A DNA stretch of 64,000 nucleotides from JAFGWO01 sp965603295. GTDB lineage: Bacteria > BMS3Abin14. How positions within the stretch are numbered: the stretch's first letter is position 1; every line of letters begins with the position of its first letter. The notes beneath the pieces were generated by a model. It was not told where the DNA came from and did not search any database. It worked only from the letters and a program-made list of their open reading frames with translations. Location of the stretch: NCBI GenBank assembly GCA_965603295.1, contig CBFDCL010000001.1:1-64000 (forward strand), read 5' to 3'. Positions 8,297-17,397 of this stretch are shown in pieces. The position numbers and the translations under genes were made by a program.

Positions 8297-9085
8297 ATGG
8301 GGGACTTTTCGCATCACCCATTACACGGCATCGGTATCCTTGTAACGAGGGCAAAGGAGCAGGCGGCCGAAACCATTTCCGGACTCGAAGCTCTCGGTGC
8401 CAGTGTTTTTGCTGTTCCCGCCATAAGAGTTGAACATCTCGCCCATCCGCCGGGACTGGATGAGTCCCTCATGAATATCGGGACGTACGACCATCTCGTT
8501 TTCACTTCGGTTAACGGTGTATACTCTTTCCTTCGGCATGCTGGATCATCGGGTCCGGAACCCGGAAAGATGCCCTCGGCCCTGTGCGTGGGTCCCAAAA
8601 CAGCCGAAGCATGGCGCCAGGCCGGAGGAACTGTAAAGGCTGTTCCAGGGAAATACTCCGCCGCGGACCTGGTGGATGTCCTCGGCGATGATCTGGATAC
8701 GTTTTCCCTCCTGATTCTGAGGCCGGAGCACGTTAAAACCAACCTCGCGCAACAGCTTCAGATGCGCGGTGCCAGGGTCGATGAAATCATTCTCTACAGG
8801 ACCATAGCCGGGGAGGAAGATTCTGAGTCCCTGGAAGTCCTGCTAAAGAACGAAAAGGTGGATGTGATCCTCTTTGCCAGCCCTTCGGCTATTTACGGGA
8901 TCCTTTCCATGGCCGGGGGGCCGGAAAGGATCAGGGACCTTCTCGCCGTATGCATCGGGCCGACCACCGCGAAGGCGGCCGTGGACAGCGGCATGGAGAG
9001 GGTTGTTTTCCCCGAACACTACACGTCGGAAGGGATGATCCAGGTCCTTCTCGCCAGGGCGGAAGAGATAAGGGACAGGAGGTAG
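8297..9085 (+). CDS. hemD: Uroporphyrinogen-III synthase
   Basis: Closes and inverts ring D of hydroxymethylbilane. The sequence of this family is poorly conserved, but the 262-residue protein shows the expected two-lobe pattern: ILVTRAKEQAAE at the start, YDHLVFTSVNGV (residues 57-68), a central hinge, ILRPEHVKTNLAQQL, and the late segment VDVILFASPSAIYGIL followed by CIGPTTAKAA. Position between hemC and hemB makes the call firm. It is a stand-alone HemD, not the CobA-HemD fusion found in many related anaerobes. The hemB start follows 6 bp later. Confidence 0.92.
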   Translation: MGDFSHHPLHGIGILVTRAKEQAAETISGLEALGASVFAVPAIRVEHLAHPPGLDESLMNIGTYDHLVFTSVNGVYSFLRHAGSSGPEPGKMPSALCVGPKTAEAWRQAGGTVKAVPGKYSAADLVDVLGDDLDTFSLLILRPEHVKTNLAQQLQMRGARVDEIILYRTIAGEEDSESLEVLLKNEKVDVILFASPSAIYGILSMAGGPERIRDLLAVCIGPTTAKAAVDSGMERVVFPEHYTSEGMIQVLLARAEEIRDRR

Positions 9086-9091
9086 ACAGTC

Positions 9092-10063
9092 ATGCAGTAT
9101 CCTATCTACAGGCCGCGCAGGACCCGCCGGAACGAAACCCTTCGCCGGATGGTTAGGGAGACCTGCCTTTCTCCAGACAACCTCATCTATCCTCTTTTCG
9201 TAGTTCATGGGGAAGGGGTTCGAAAGGAGATCAGCTCCATGCCGGAAGTCTACCATCTCTCTGTGGACGAGATCGTCAAGGAGTGCCAGGAGTGTTGGGG
9301 ATTAGGGATCCCGGCTGTAATCCTTTTCGGTATCCCTCATGGAAAAGACCCAATGGGCAGTGAGGCTTGCGACCCCGAGGGGGCGGTTCAGAAAGCCGTC
9401 CGGGCAATCAAAGACGCCGTTCCCGAGATGGTGGTCATCACGGATGTCTGCCTATGTGAATACACGGATCACGGCCACTGCGGTATCGTGGAGAAAGGAG
9501 AGGTCCTCAACGATCCCACCCTGGAACTCCTCGCGCGATCCGCCCTCAGCCACGCCCGGGCCGGTGCCGACATTGTTGCACCTTCCGACATGATGGACGG
9601 CAGGGTGGCGGCGATCCGTGACCTCCTCGATGAGGAGGGTTATTCCGACACCGTGATTATGGCCTACTCGGTTAAATATGCCTCCGCTTTCTATGGACCG
9701 TTCAGGGAAGCGGCCGAATCCACTCCCCAGTTCGGGGACCGGCGATCCTACCAGATGGATCCTTCCAACCGGGTGGAAGCCCTCCGGGAGGCTGCCCTTG
9801 ACATAGAGGAAGGTGCGGACGTGATCATGGTCAAACCGGCTCTCCCCTACCTGGATATCATTGCCGCCCTGAAGGACCGGTTCGATATGCCCCTCGCTGC
9901 CTATAACGTCAGCGGAGAATATTCCATGGTCCATGCAGGCGGCCGGCTGGGATGGATCGACGCGGAAAAGGTCATGATGGAGTCGCTGATCTCCATAAGG
10001 AGAGCGGGGGCGGGGATGATCCTGACGTATTTCGCCAAAGAGGCGGCTCGGGTCCTCGAGTGA
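9092..10063 (+). CDS. hemB: Porphobilinogen synthase (delta-aminolevulinic acid dehydratase)
   Basis: Condenses two 5-aminolevulinate molecules to porphobilinogen. The 323-residue length is typical. The metal-site segment DVCLCEYTDHGHCG has cysteines C120, C122 and C130, so this is the zinc-dependent type. The Schiff-base lysines lie in YSVKYASAFYGPF and in MVKPALPYLD. A strong AGGAGG precedes the ATG. It ends the heme group; ruvX starts 3 bp after its stop codon, suggesting the transcript continues. Confidence 0.97.
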   Translation: MQYPIYRPRRTRRNETLRRMVRETCLSPDNLIYPLFVVHGEGVRKEISSMPEVYHLSVDEIVKECQECWGLGIPAVILFGIPHGKDPMGSEACDPEGAVQKAVRAIKDAVPEMVVITDVCLCEYTDHGHCGIVEKGEVLNDPTLELLARSALSHARAGADIVAPSDMMDGRVAAIRDLLDEEGYSDTVIMAYSVKYASAFYGPFREAAESTPQFGDRRSYQMDPSNRVEALREAALDIEEGADVIMVKPALPYLDIIAALKDRFDMPLAAYNVSGEYSMVHAGGRLGWIDAEKVMMESLISIRRAGAGMILTYFAKEAARVLE

Positions 10064-10066
10064 ACC

Positions 10067-10495
10067 ATGGGACGTGTCTTGGCCATAGATTGGGGCAAGC
10101 GAAGGATCGGGATCGCCCTTTCCGATGAAAGCCGGGCCATCGCATCCCCCCACAAGGTTGTTCAAAGGGGCGGTTCCCTGGATCGGGATCTGGAGCACAT
10201 TGCAGGCCTCACAAGGGAGCACGATGTCTCCCAGGTGGTTTTCGGTTTGCCTGTCCGTCTCGACGGATCCACTGGCCCGGAGGCCTCGGGAATCCTTGAG
10301 GTTGTGGAAAAGCTGAAGCAGAAGGTTGACATACCCGTGAGGACGTGGGACGAGCGGTTCAGCACTGTGGCCGCTGAAAGAGCCCTTATCGGAGGTAACG
10401 TGTCCAGGAAAAAGCGCCGTGACCTTGTTGACCAGGTAGCCGCAGCCCTCATTCTGCAGTCCTATCTCGACAGCGTCTCCGGGGAGGGATCATGA
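10067..10495 (+). CDS. ruvX: YqgF/RuvX family nuclease (pre-16S rRNA processing)
   Basis: RNase H-fold nuclease linked to 16S rRNA 5' end maturation, also described as a putative Holliday-junction resolvase. The 142-residue protein begins RVLAIDWGKRRIGIALSDE, in which the aspartate is the first catalytic acid. It continues with VFGLPVRLDGSTGPEA, VRTWDERFSTVAAERAL (second acid) and DQVAAALILQSYL (third). Normal length. The stop codon overlaps the ATG of mltG (ATGA), indicating translational coupling. Confidence 0.94.
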   Translation: MGRVLAIDWGKRRIGIALSDESRAIASPHKVVQRGGSLDRDLEHIAGLTREHDVSQVVFGLPVRLDGSTGPEASGILEVVEKLKQKVDIPVRTWDERFSTVAAERALIGGNVSRKKRRDLVDQVAAALILQSYLDSVSGEGS

Positions 10496-11517
10496 TCATT
10501 GGGTCCCGAAGGGGAAAAAAGCGATGGCCCTGGCTGCTCCTGATTTTTTTCCTTCTTCTTGGGGGGTATTTTTCCACCAGAGCCGTTCTCTTTTGCAGCA
10601 CTCCGGCGGAAAAGGAGGGCAGGGAGATTGTTATACAGGTGCCGGGCGGCACCTCCCTAGTGACAGCCGCCGGTCTCCTGGAGGAATCCGGAATCATAAG
10701 GTCCGTCAGGACGTTTGTTTTTCTGGTCAAACTGCGTGGGCGGGCCAACAGGATCCAGGCCGGGGAGCTTCTTTTTCGCACCGATATGACCCCTGTCCAG
10801 GTGATGGACGTCCTTACTCGTGGGAAGGCGGTCACCTACCAGGTGACTATCCCGGAAGGGTTCAACATGGAGCAGATCATCACGGTCCTTGTATCCAAGG
10901 ACCTCGGGGATAGGGAGATCTTCCGGGACTTGTCACGGGATGCACAGTGGTGTCAATCCCTCGGGTTGCCCGGGGAGACCCTGGAGGGTTTCCTTTTCCC
11001 GGATACGTATTCCTGGCCCAGGGGTTTTTCGGAGAAGGAAATCCTGGGACAGATGGTGGCTCACTTCAAAAGGGTCTTTTCCGAAAAAATGAGGGAAAGG
11101 GCCAGAGAGTTGGGCATGACCGAACTGGAAGTGGTTACCCTGGCATCCATCATAGAGAAGGAAACAGGGGCGCCAGAGGAGAGGACTCTCGTTTCATCGG
11201 TTTTTCACAACCGCCTCAAGAAAGGATACCGGCTCCAGACGGACCCTTCCGTAATTTACGGTCTTAAGGATTTCGACGGGAACCTCACCCGGGAGCACCT
11301 TCGCAAGGATCATCCCTACAACACCTATACCCGCTCCGGTCTGCCCCCCGGTCCTATTGCCAACCCCGGTGAGGCTTCTCTGAACGCCGCCCTTTACCCG
11401 GCCGAGACCTTCTTCCTCTATTTTGTGGCCAGGGGGGATGGAACCCACGTGTTTTCAAAGACCCTGATCGAGCACAACGAAGCCGTCCGACTTTTCCAGT
11501 TGGGTGGTGAGAGATGA
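10492..11517 (+). CDS. mltG: Endolytic murein transglycosylase MltG (YceG-like)
   Basis: Membrane-bound lytic transglycosylase that cuts nascent peptidoglycan strands. The 341-residue protein has an N-terminal membrane helix (about residues 10-30, WPWLLLIFFLLLGGYF), a LysM-like region (about 45-125), and the catalytic YceG domain with SIIEKETGAPEER, where the glutamate near residue 222 is catalytic, followed by VFHNRLKKGYRLQTDPSVIYG and YNTYTRSGLPPGPIANPG. Preceded by GGGGAGG. Overlaps ruvX and tldD by 4 bp at each end. The ruvX-mltG pairing is common in bacteria. Confidence 0.95.
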   Translation: MIIGSRRGKKRWPWLLLIFFLLLGGYFSTRAVLFCSTPAEKEGREIVIQVPGGTSLVTAAGLLEESGIIRSVRTFVFLVKLRGRANRIQAGELLFRTDMTPVQVMDVLTRGKAVTYQVTIPEGFNMEQIITVLVSKDLGDREIFRDLSRDAQWCQSLGLPGETLEGFLFPDTYSWPRGFSEKEILGQMVAHFKRVFSEKMRERARELGMTELEVVTLASIIEKETGAPEERTLVSSVFHNRLKKGYRLQTDPSVIYGLKDFDGNLTREHLRKDHPYNTYTRSGLPPGPIANPGEASLNAALYPAETFFLYFVARGDGTHVFSKTLIEHNEAVRLFQLGGER

Positions 11518-12914
11518 TCCCCCTCGATCCGAACCTTATGCAAGAGGTCATCGCCGCTCTTCTTTCCTCGGGAGGGGAGTTCGCGGACCTCTTTTTCCAG
11601 GATGTTACAGCCAGCCATCTGGAGGCCGAATCGGGAAGGGTGGAACGTGTTTCCACGGTGCGTGAGGCGGGAGCCGGACTCCGCCTTATCCGGGAGGGGG
11701 TCACGCATTTCGCCACGGCTGTGGACCTGACCCCGCGTCATTTACTTGACCTGGCTATGGACCTTGCTTCCGGGGCCGGAGCCACGGGAGACCGGCCCGG
11801 GATCACCTTTCAACAGCAGGCCGGAGGATCCCTTCCTCCCGGGGAGGATCCCTCAGGGATATCCCTGGATGAGAAGAGCCGACTGGTGATGCGGGCCATC
11901 GAATCCCTCGAGAATTTTGACAGGAGACTCGTTCAGGTCAAGTCGGTTTACAGGGACTCCTCGGCCCTGGTCAGGATAGCCAATTCGGACGGTCTCCTGG
12001 GAGAGGATGTCAGAAGATATGGGGTCTTCCTGGTCCAGGGGGTGGCTTCGGACGGTGAACGCCTCCAGGTCGGTTATGAACCCGTGGGGGGTATCGGAGG
12101 TTATGGGGTATTCAGGCAGGTGAACCCAGAGGAGGTCGGGCTTACTGCCGCAAAACGTGCCCTGACGATGCTCGAGGCACCGGAGGCGCCTTCCGGAAAA
12201 ATGACCGTAATCCTTTCGTCCGAGGCCGGCGGAACGATGGTCCACGAAGCGGTGGGGCACGGTCTGGAGGCTGATCTTTCAGGTCAGGGGCTTTCGGTCT
12301 ATACAGGAAAACTGGGGGAAAAAGTTGCCTCCTCCCTTATTACGGTTGTGGATGATCCAACCCTGGCCGGGAAACGGGGCTCATACAATATGGATGATGA
12401 GGGAACCCCGGGATCGAAAACCGTCCTGGTGGAAAAAGGGGTCCTCGTGCGCTACATGAACGATCGGCTGAGTGCACTGCGTGACGGCAGTCCCCTGACG
12501 GGAAACGGCCGCCGCCAGTCTTTCCGTTACTGGCCGATACCGAGGATGTCTAACACGATCATCGAACCGGGTGATCAGGATCCTGGAGAGATCCTGCGCA
12601 GTGTTGACCACGGGCTTTTCGTTCGGAAAATGGGGGGAGGTCAGGTGAACCCCGTGACAGGTGATTTTGTTTTCGAGGTCAGTGAGGGCAATTTGATCCG
12701 CGGGGGTGAGGTCGCAGAGGCGGTTCGCGGTGCTACCCTTGCCGGTAACGGCCCGGAAGTGCTAAAAAGTGTAGATATGCTTGGAAACGATCTTGGTTTC
12801 GGTATCGGCACCTGTGGTAAGGAAGGACAGGGGGTGCCCGTAGGGGACGCGCAACCCACCCTGAGGATCCCGGACATGGTGGTGGGAGGCCGGGACGCTG
12901 GAGAGAACACCTGA
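11514..12914 (+). CDS. tldD: TldD family metallopeptidase
   Basis: TldD is one half of the TldD/TldE (PmbA) zinc protease that degrades unfolded or modified peptides. The 466-residue protein carries the HExxxH zinc motif in VHEAVGHGLEADL (about residues 244-249), and the late cysteine in GFGIGTCGKEGQGVPVGD is a likely further metal ligand. PTLRIPDMVVGG is close to the C-terminus. The usual partner tldE is not adjacent, so it is either elsewhere in the genome or the protein acts alone. Starts within the mltG stop (ATGA) and ends within the next start. Confidence 0.94.
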   Translation: MIPLDPNLMQEVIAALLSSGGEFADLFFQDVTASHLEAESGRVERVSTVREAGAGLRLIREGVTHFATAVDLTPRHLLDLAMDLASGAGATGDRPGITFQQQAGGSLPPGEDPSGISLDEKSRLVMRAIESLENFDRRLVQVKSVYRDSSALVRIANSDGLLGEDVRRYGVFLVQGVASDGERLQVGYEPVGGIGGYGVFRQVNPEEVGLTAAKRALTMLEAPEAPSGKMTVILSSEAGGTMVHEAVGHGLEADLSGQGLSVYTGKLGEKVASSLITVVDDPTLAGKRGSYNMDDEGTPGSKTVLVEKGVLVRYMNDRLSALRDGSPLTGNGRRQSFRYWPIPRMSNTIIEPGDQDPGEILRSVDHGLFVRKMGGGQVNPVTGDFVFEVSEGNLIRGGEVAEAVRGATLAGNGPEVLKSVDMLGNDLGFGIGTCGKEGQGVPVGDAQPTLRIPDMVVGGRDAGENT

Positions 12915-14641
12915 TGAGGATCCCCGGATTCGGGAAAAAACACCATGATACCAAGGCATCGGGGCATCCCGGTGAGGGTTCGATTGGGGGGGTGCGGATC
13001 CTTTACCAGTTCCTCCTGGTGACCCTGGCGGTTTCGGTTATCCCTCTCCTAATGGCCGCGTATAAGCTTGTCGGGATCAACCAGGTTTTCCTTGAGGACG
13101 AACTTCTCGCCCTTCACACCCAGGTTGCAAATTCCACTGCCGAGGAGATATCCACCGCCATGTCCACGATCCTCGGCAACCTGGAAATGGTTGCCAAGGC
13201 CCAGGGCGGGAACAGCCCCCTTCGAAACGAGGAAAGGGAACGGACTCTCGTCTTTTACCTTGACCAGTATCCCGAGATCATCCGCCTGACCCAGTATTCC
13301 ACTGCGGGAAGGGAGATCGCACGGGTGCTGCGCATTGGGCTGTCCAAAGTCCCCCTTCTCGATGAATCGATCCTAACGGCCGCTGTTTCCGAGGCCTCGG
13401 GTGGAAGAACCTATGTGAGCCTTCCTACCGTCCTGGGAGAGCAAAGGGCGCCGGTGGTGGCGATAGCCATGCCCGTCTACGGGGTCTCGGGAGGCATCCA
13501 GAGCGTTCTGGTGGGAGAAGTCAGCCTCGAGAAGGTGCAGCAGACCGTTGAGCGCATCAACATCCGGAGGCAGGGCAACGCCTACGTGGTGGATCGGAAC
13601 GGCACCCTGATCGCCCATCAGGATCTCGAGAGGGTGATGAGATCCGAAGATATGAGTTCGGTGGAGATTGTGGGAAAGTATCTCCTGGCGGGCCTCAGCG
13701 CCGGGACGATCCCTTTCAAGGATAAAATGGGCAAGGATATGGTGGGTTCCTACTCCAACGTTAAGGCCCTTGGGTGGGGGGTGGTGGTCCAGGAGCCCCG
13801 TGATGACGCGTACAGGATCATCCGGGATATGACCTTTCAGACGCTGATCTGGGCCATTGTGGCGATATTGGCTGCCGGCGTCGCCAGCATCCTGCTGGCG
13901 ATTCGGCTGGCCCGCCCCATCGGCATCCTTGCCGGCAAGGCGATGTCCCTGGCCAGGGGGAACTTTCAGGAAAGGGTGGACATCCGGTCACGGAACGAAC
14001 TCGGGCAACTTGCCCGGACCTTCAATCACATGGCAGCGCAGCTCGAGAGGCATGACCAGAACCTTCGGGAGATGTTCATCGATACGACCAAAGCCCTGGC
14101 CGCCGCCATCGATGCCAAGGATCCGTATACCCGGGGGCACTCCCAGCGTGTGGCCCAGATCAGCCTGGAGATCGCCAAGGAGATGGGCCTTTCCCCGTCC
14201 GAGCAGCAGAAGGTTAACATCGCCGCGCTCCTCCACGATGTGGGCAAGATCGGTATCGAGGACCGTATCCTGAACAAACCCTCCCAGTTGACCGACGAAG
14301 AGTACAATGTCATCAAGCAGCATCCCCGTTGGGGATCCATGATCATGGGGCATATCAGCCAGCTCAAGGAGATCGTGCCAGGGATTCAGTACCATCACGA
14401 GCGCCTTGACGGAACGGGTTACCCTGAGGGAAGGGCGGGCAACCAGATCCCCATGCTGGCGCGGATCATCGCCGTGGCTGACACGTTCGACGCCATGACA
14501 ACGGACCGCCTTTACCAGAAAGCCATGGACCCCCGGTTCGTAGTGAGCAAGCTCGTCGAATGGAAGGAAAACCGTTATGATCCATTGGTTGTGGATGCCA
14601 TGACACGGATTTACACCAGGATCGTAAACAAGGTCGCCTGA
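12914..14641 (+). CDS. Membrane sensor with extracytoplasmic Cache-like domain, HAMP and HD-GYP (cyclic-di-GMP phosphodiesterase)
   Basis: Predicted to hydrolyse cyclic di-GMP in response to an outside signal. The 575 residues comprise a first membrane helix (about 30-52), an extracytoplasmic sensor with a Cache-like pattern (VYGVSGGIQSVLVGEVSL, RQGNAYVVDRNGTLIAH), a second helix (about 303-330), a HAMP linker (RPIGILAGKAMSLARGNF) and the HD-GYP domain. HDVGKIGIED at about 441 and HHERLDGTGYPEG at about 494 retain all motif residues, so activity is likely. Starts on the stop of tldD (TGATG) and is followed 4 bp later by a FecR-domain gene. Confidence 0.92.
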   Translation: MRIPGFGKKHHDTKASGHPGEGSIGGVRILYQFLLVTLAVSVIPLLMAAYKLVGINQVFLEDELLALHTQVANSTAEEISTAMSTILGNLEMVAKAQGGNSPLRNEERERTLVFYLDQYPEIIRLTQYSTAGREIARVLRIGLSKVPLLDESILTAAVSEASGGRTYVSLPTVLGEQRAPVVAIAMPVYGVSGGIQSVLVGEVSLEKVQQTVERINIRRQGNAYVVDRNGTLIAHQDLERVMRSEDMSSVEIVGKYLLAGLSAGTIPFKDKMGKDMVGSYSNVKALGWGVVVQEPRDDAYRIIRDMTFQTLIWAIVAILAAGVASILLAIRLARPIGILAGKAMSLARGNFQERVDIRSRNELGQLARTFNHMAAQLERHDQNLREMFIDTTKALAAAIDAKDPYTRGHSQRVAQISLEIAKEMGLSPSEQQKVNIAALLHDVGKIGIEDRILNKPSQLTDEEYNVIKQHPRWGSMIMGHISQLKEIVPGIQYHHERLDGTGYPEGRAGNQIPMLARIIAVADTFDAMTTDRLYQKAMDPRFVVSKLVEWKENRYDPLVVDAMTRIYTRIVNKVA

Positions 14642-14645
14642 AACC

Positions 14646-16091
14646 ATGGAACGCGGATCTCGAAAAGGTGGCCGGTCCTCCGGGCGCCTGAAATGGCGCA
14701 CCATTATCATCCCCTTTTCAACCCTCCAGTTCTGGGTCAATTTTTTCATCGTTCTGGCTGTCCTGGGTACGGTCATGGTGGGCGTCTACTACCAGTTCCT
14801 GAGCCCCAAGGCCCAGGCCAGGCGGCTGATCGCGACTGCGGAGGAGCAATTTGACCAGGCTATCGTCCTGGGAGTCAAAGAACTTGCTTTTGAGGACTAT
14901 CGGACAGTCCAGGAGACCCTATTCCAGGCCAGGAAAAACTTCGATGGGCGGAAATACGCCGAGTCCCTCATCCTGGGTGAGCAGACGATGGCCAGCCTGA
15001 AAAAAGCCCTCGAGCGCCTCAGGTCGGATGAATATTTCCGGCGGGAGAGGTCCGCCTCCTTTTCCCACCTGAAGGGGGACATCCAGGTTCAGAAAGCTGG
15101 ATCCCTGAACTGGGAGAGTGCCAGGAAGGGGATGAAACTCAGCAAGGGGGACCGTGTCCGGACGAGATCCAGCTCCACTTGTGTTGTTCAGTTCGATGAT
15201 GGAAGCCGGCTGACGGTCAAGTCGGATTCACTGGTCCATATTGACGAACTCAGTGAGGATGTCAGAACAAGGACTAAAAATTCGGCCATCAAACTTCTCG
15301 TTTCCGACGTGGAGGCCAGTATCCTCCGGCCCACCGCCAAGGGGTCCCGATTCCTTATCGAGACACCCGGTTCGGTTGCCCAGGTTCGGAAAGCGCGGAT
15401 GAATATCCGCGTTGACGAAAAAAATGGGACGGAATACAGCCTGATCTCCGGAGATGTGTCTGTCAACGCGGGAGGCAGAAACGTCAGCCTGACGGGCGGG
15501 GAGGTAGTGCGCCTTGCCGGAGAGGGAAAAGTGGTGTCCCGGAGGAAGCTTCTTGGAGTACCGGTCCTTCGGAGTCCGCCTAACCTGCACTGGCGCGTCA
15601 GCGGTCGTGAGAAAATGCCGGTGGATTTCCGATGGATAAAGGTTCCCGGCGCCGATGTCTATCATCTCGTGGTAGCCACTGACCGTTATTTTACGAACGT
15701 GGTCCATGACAACGGCCGCATCGGGAAAACCGCTGCGGCCTTGAATCTGCCCGCGGGGATGTACTACTGGAAAGTTTCTTCCGTCGACCGCCGGGGACGG
15801 GAAAGCCTCTTTTCCCATTTTTCCGTCTTCCGCCTCGTTCAGGACCGGACCGCCCCGTTTTTTGCCATGAACGACCCGATTATCCTCGATGCGGGCGGGG
15901 GAACCCGGGTCTTCCTCACGGGTGCGGTTGAACCGGGCAGCCGTCTCAGCATAAACGGGACGCCTGCCCCCCTTGGCCCGGACGGTTCTTTCCGGATCTT
16001 TACTCGCATGGCCCCCAGGACATCCAGGTTGAATATCGTTGCGGTGGATGCGGCCGGGAACGTTCTTTCCCAGGGAAGGAACCTGAGGTGA
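14646..16091 (+). CDS. FecR-domain membrane-anchored protein
   Basis: Role unknown. The 481-residue protein has one N-terminal membrane helix (FWVNFFIVLAVLGTVMVGVYY, about 29-49), a helical stretch (55-120), and a FecR-type beta domain with KLSKGDRVRTRSSSTCVVQF followed by LTVKSDSLVHIDEL. A second FecR-like part then runs through GSRFLIETPGSVAQVRKARM, and the C-terminal region has fibronectin-like beta strands (FRWIKVPGADVYHLVVATD; DRTAPFFAMNDP). FecR itself transmits signals to an anti-sigma factor, but no sigma factor is adjacent. More likely it is an envelope-anchored scaffold. Its stop overlaps the TPR gene start (GTGA). Confidence 0.85.
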   Translation: MERGSRKGGRSSGRLKWRTIIIPFSTLQFWVNFFIVLAVLGTVMVGVYYQFLSPKAQARRLIATAEEQFDQAIVLGVKELAFEDYRTVQETLFQARKNFDGRKYAESLILGEQTMASLKKALERLRSDEYFRRERSASFSHLKGDIQVQKAGSLNWESARKGMKLSKGDRVRTRSSSTCVVQFDDGSRLTVKSDSLVHIDELSEDVRTRTKNSAIKLLVSDVEASILRPTAKGSRFLIETPGSVAQVRKARMNIRVDEKNGTEYSLISGDVSVNAGGRNVSLTGGEVVRLAGEGKVVSRRKLLGVPVLRSPPNLHWRVSGREKMPVDFRWIKVPGADVYHLVVATDRYFTNVVHDNGRIGKTAAALNLPAGMYYWKVSSVDRRGRESLFSHFSVFRLVQDRTAPFFAMNDPIILDAGGGTRVFLTGAVEPGSRLSINGTPAPLGPDGSFRIFTRMAPRTSRLNIVAVDAAGNVLSQGRNLR

Positions 16092-17044
16092 GAGGCCGCT
16101 GGATCCCCATAGCCCTTCTTTCCGTGCTCATCCTGGTGTCAGGGTGCAAGAGCAAGGCGACGAAGTTTGTCCTGGCACAGAGGATCAACGGGGTTGGTAT
16201 CGCGCTCTACACCCAGGGAAACGTGGATAACGCCCTGGAGAGGTTTCAGAAGGCTATCGAATACGCACCCGATTTCGGGTTTGTTAGAAACAATGCCGGG
16301 GTGGCCTACTACCATCTCGGCCAGCTGGACCTCGCTGTCGCCCAGTTTCGCCGCGCGGTGGAGATCGAACCGGAAATGGCGGAGATCCATGGCAACCTCG
16401 GGGCTACCCTTCTGGTCATGGAGCGTTTCGAGGAAGCCGAGGAGGAGTTGGTGGAAGCACTTCGCCTCGATCCGGACTACCTCCTTGCCTACAGTAACCT
16501 CGGTGTCCTACGTTACCGGACCGGACGGGTTGATCAGGCTATCAGTGTCTATCGTCGGGGTCTTAAGATCGACCCGAGTTTCAACCGGCTCCACCATAAC
16601 CTCGGAGAGGCCCTCATGTCCCAGGGCAAGTACGCCGAGGCCGTGAAACATTACAACCATGCCCTGGAACTGAACCCGGACAACTCACGCACCTATAACA
16701 ATCTGGCCTGGGCCTATGCCCAGCAGGGAGAGAACATCGAGGACGCGCTGGCCCTTGCCAACGCTGCCCTTGAACAGGATCAGGGAAACGGTTTTTTCTA
16801 CGACACCCTCGGATGGATCCACTTCAAGCAGGGGCAGTTTGATGAGGCCTACCAGGTCATGGCTAAAGCGATTCAGTACCAGCCGGCCATCCCCGAGATC
16901 CGTTATCACATGGGGGAGATCCTGCGCTGGCAGGGAAAGTATCCGCAGGCTATGGAGGAGTATGGGAGGGTGATTGGGCTTGAGCCTTACGGGAAATGGG
17001 CAGATAAAGCACAGAAGGCCATCTGGTCAATTAAAGGATTGTAA
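16088..17044 (+). CDS. TPR-repeat lipoprotein
   Basis: Predicted lipoprotein: the GTG-initiated N-terminus has a hydrophobic signal and the lipobox LVSGC with C20 as the lipidation site. Seven to eight tetratricopeptide repeats follow (for example GVAYYHLGQLDLAVAQFRRAVEIEP and NLGEALMSQGKYAEAVKHYNHALELNP), making a protein-binding superhelix over nearly its whole 318 residues. Translationally coupled to the FecR protein, so the two probably work together at the cell envelope. I cannot assign a partner; PilF-like or polysaccharide-export TPR proteins are possible analogues. Confidence 0.88.
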   Translation: MRGRWIPIALLSVLILVSGCKSKATKFVLAQRINGVGIALYTQGNVDNALERFQKAIEYAPDFGFVRNNAGVAYYHLGQLDLAVAQFRRAVEIEPEMAEIHGNLGATLLVMERFEEAEEELVEALRLDPDYLLAYSNLGVLRYRTGRVDQAISVYRRGLKIDPSFNRLHHNLGEALMSQGKYAEAVKHYNHALELNPDNSRTYNNLAWAYAQQGENIEDALALANAALEQDQGNGFFYDTLGWIHFKQGQFDEAYQVMAKAIQYQPAIPEIRYHMGEILRWQGKYPQAMEEYGRVIGLEPYGKWADKAQKAIWSIKGL

Positions 17045-17068
17045 GAGGGGCGGCGCGCGATAACGGGC

Positions 17069-17160
17069 AATCTGCTGTGTTCTCGGTCGCGCGTGATCCT
17101 CGAAGTACCCGGCAATGTACGTCTCCGGTCCCACGCTCCCTCGGGCCTTGCATCTTACCC
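17069..17160. repeat. Dispersed hairpin repeat, full copy (TCGCGCGTGATCCTCGAA type)
   Basis: About 90 bp beginning atctgctgtgttctcggtcg. It contains a partly self-complementary region: cgcgtgatcctcgaagtac, then a short loop, then gtacgtctccggtcccacgc. A truncated second copy of the left part occurs at 33905-33946. It opens a 353-bp gene-free gap (17045-17397) that consists almost entirely of repeat modules. Confidence 0.65.
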
Positions 17161-17230
17161 ATTCTCCCGCGCCGATAAGGGTGTTCCTTTGAAATGTGGC
17201 CTTATTAGCGCAGCCCTTTACAAATCCTCG

Positions 17231-17324
17231 ACGTATGTCGCCAAAATCCTGAGAGAAAAGTCCTCGGAGATAAGGGTAGTTCGATCAAACTTATCACTTA
17301 TACATAGGACTTGGGACCCATTAG
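17231..17324. repeat. Foldback element, copy 1 (AAGTCCT...AGGACTT)
   Basis: The outer arms AAGTCCT (17258-17264) and AGGACTT (17306-17312) and inner arms GATAAG (17269-17274) and CTTATC (17290-17295) can pair. Over 63 bp it matches copy 2 at 28834-28896 with 55 identical bases by my count. The homology extends left to include gtcgcca. It is preceded by a second module (17157-17220, cccattctcccgcgc...ggccttatta) that follows the foldback in copy 2. A short GTGATTG array (17352-17382) completes the gap before the GDSL gene. Confidence 0.75.
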
Positions 17325-17397
17325 GAATCCCCGGTGTCAGAGCAGAAGGTCGGTGATTGGTCATTGGTGACTGGCGATTGGAAAGGGAGGGGGTAAG

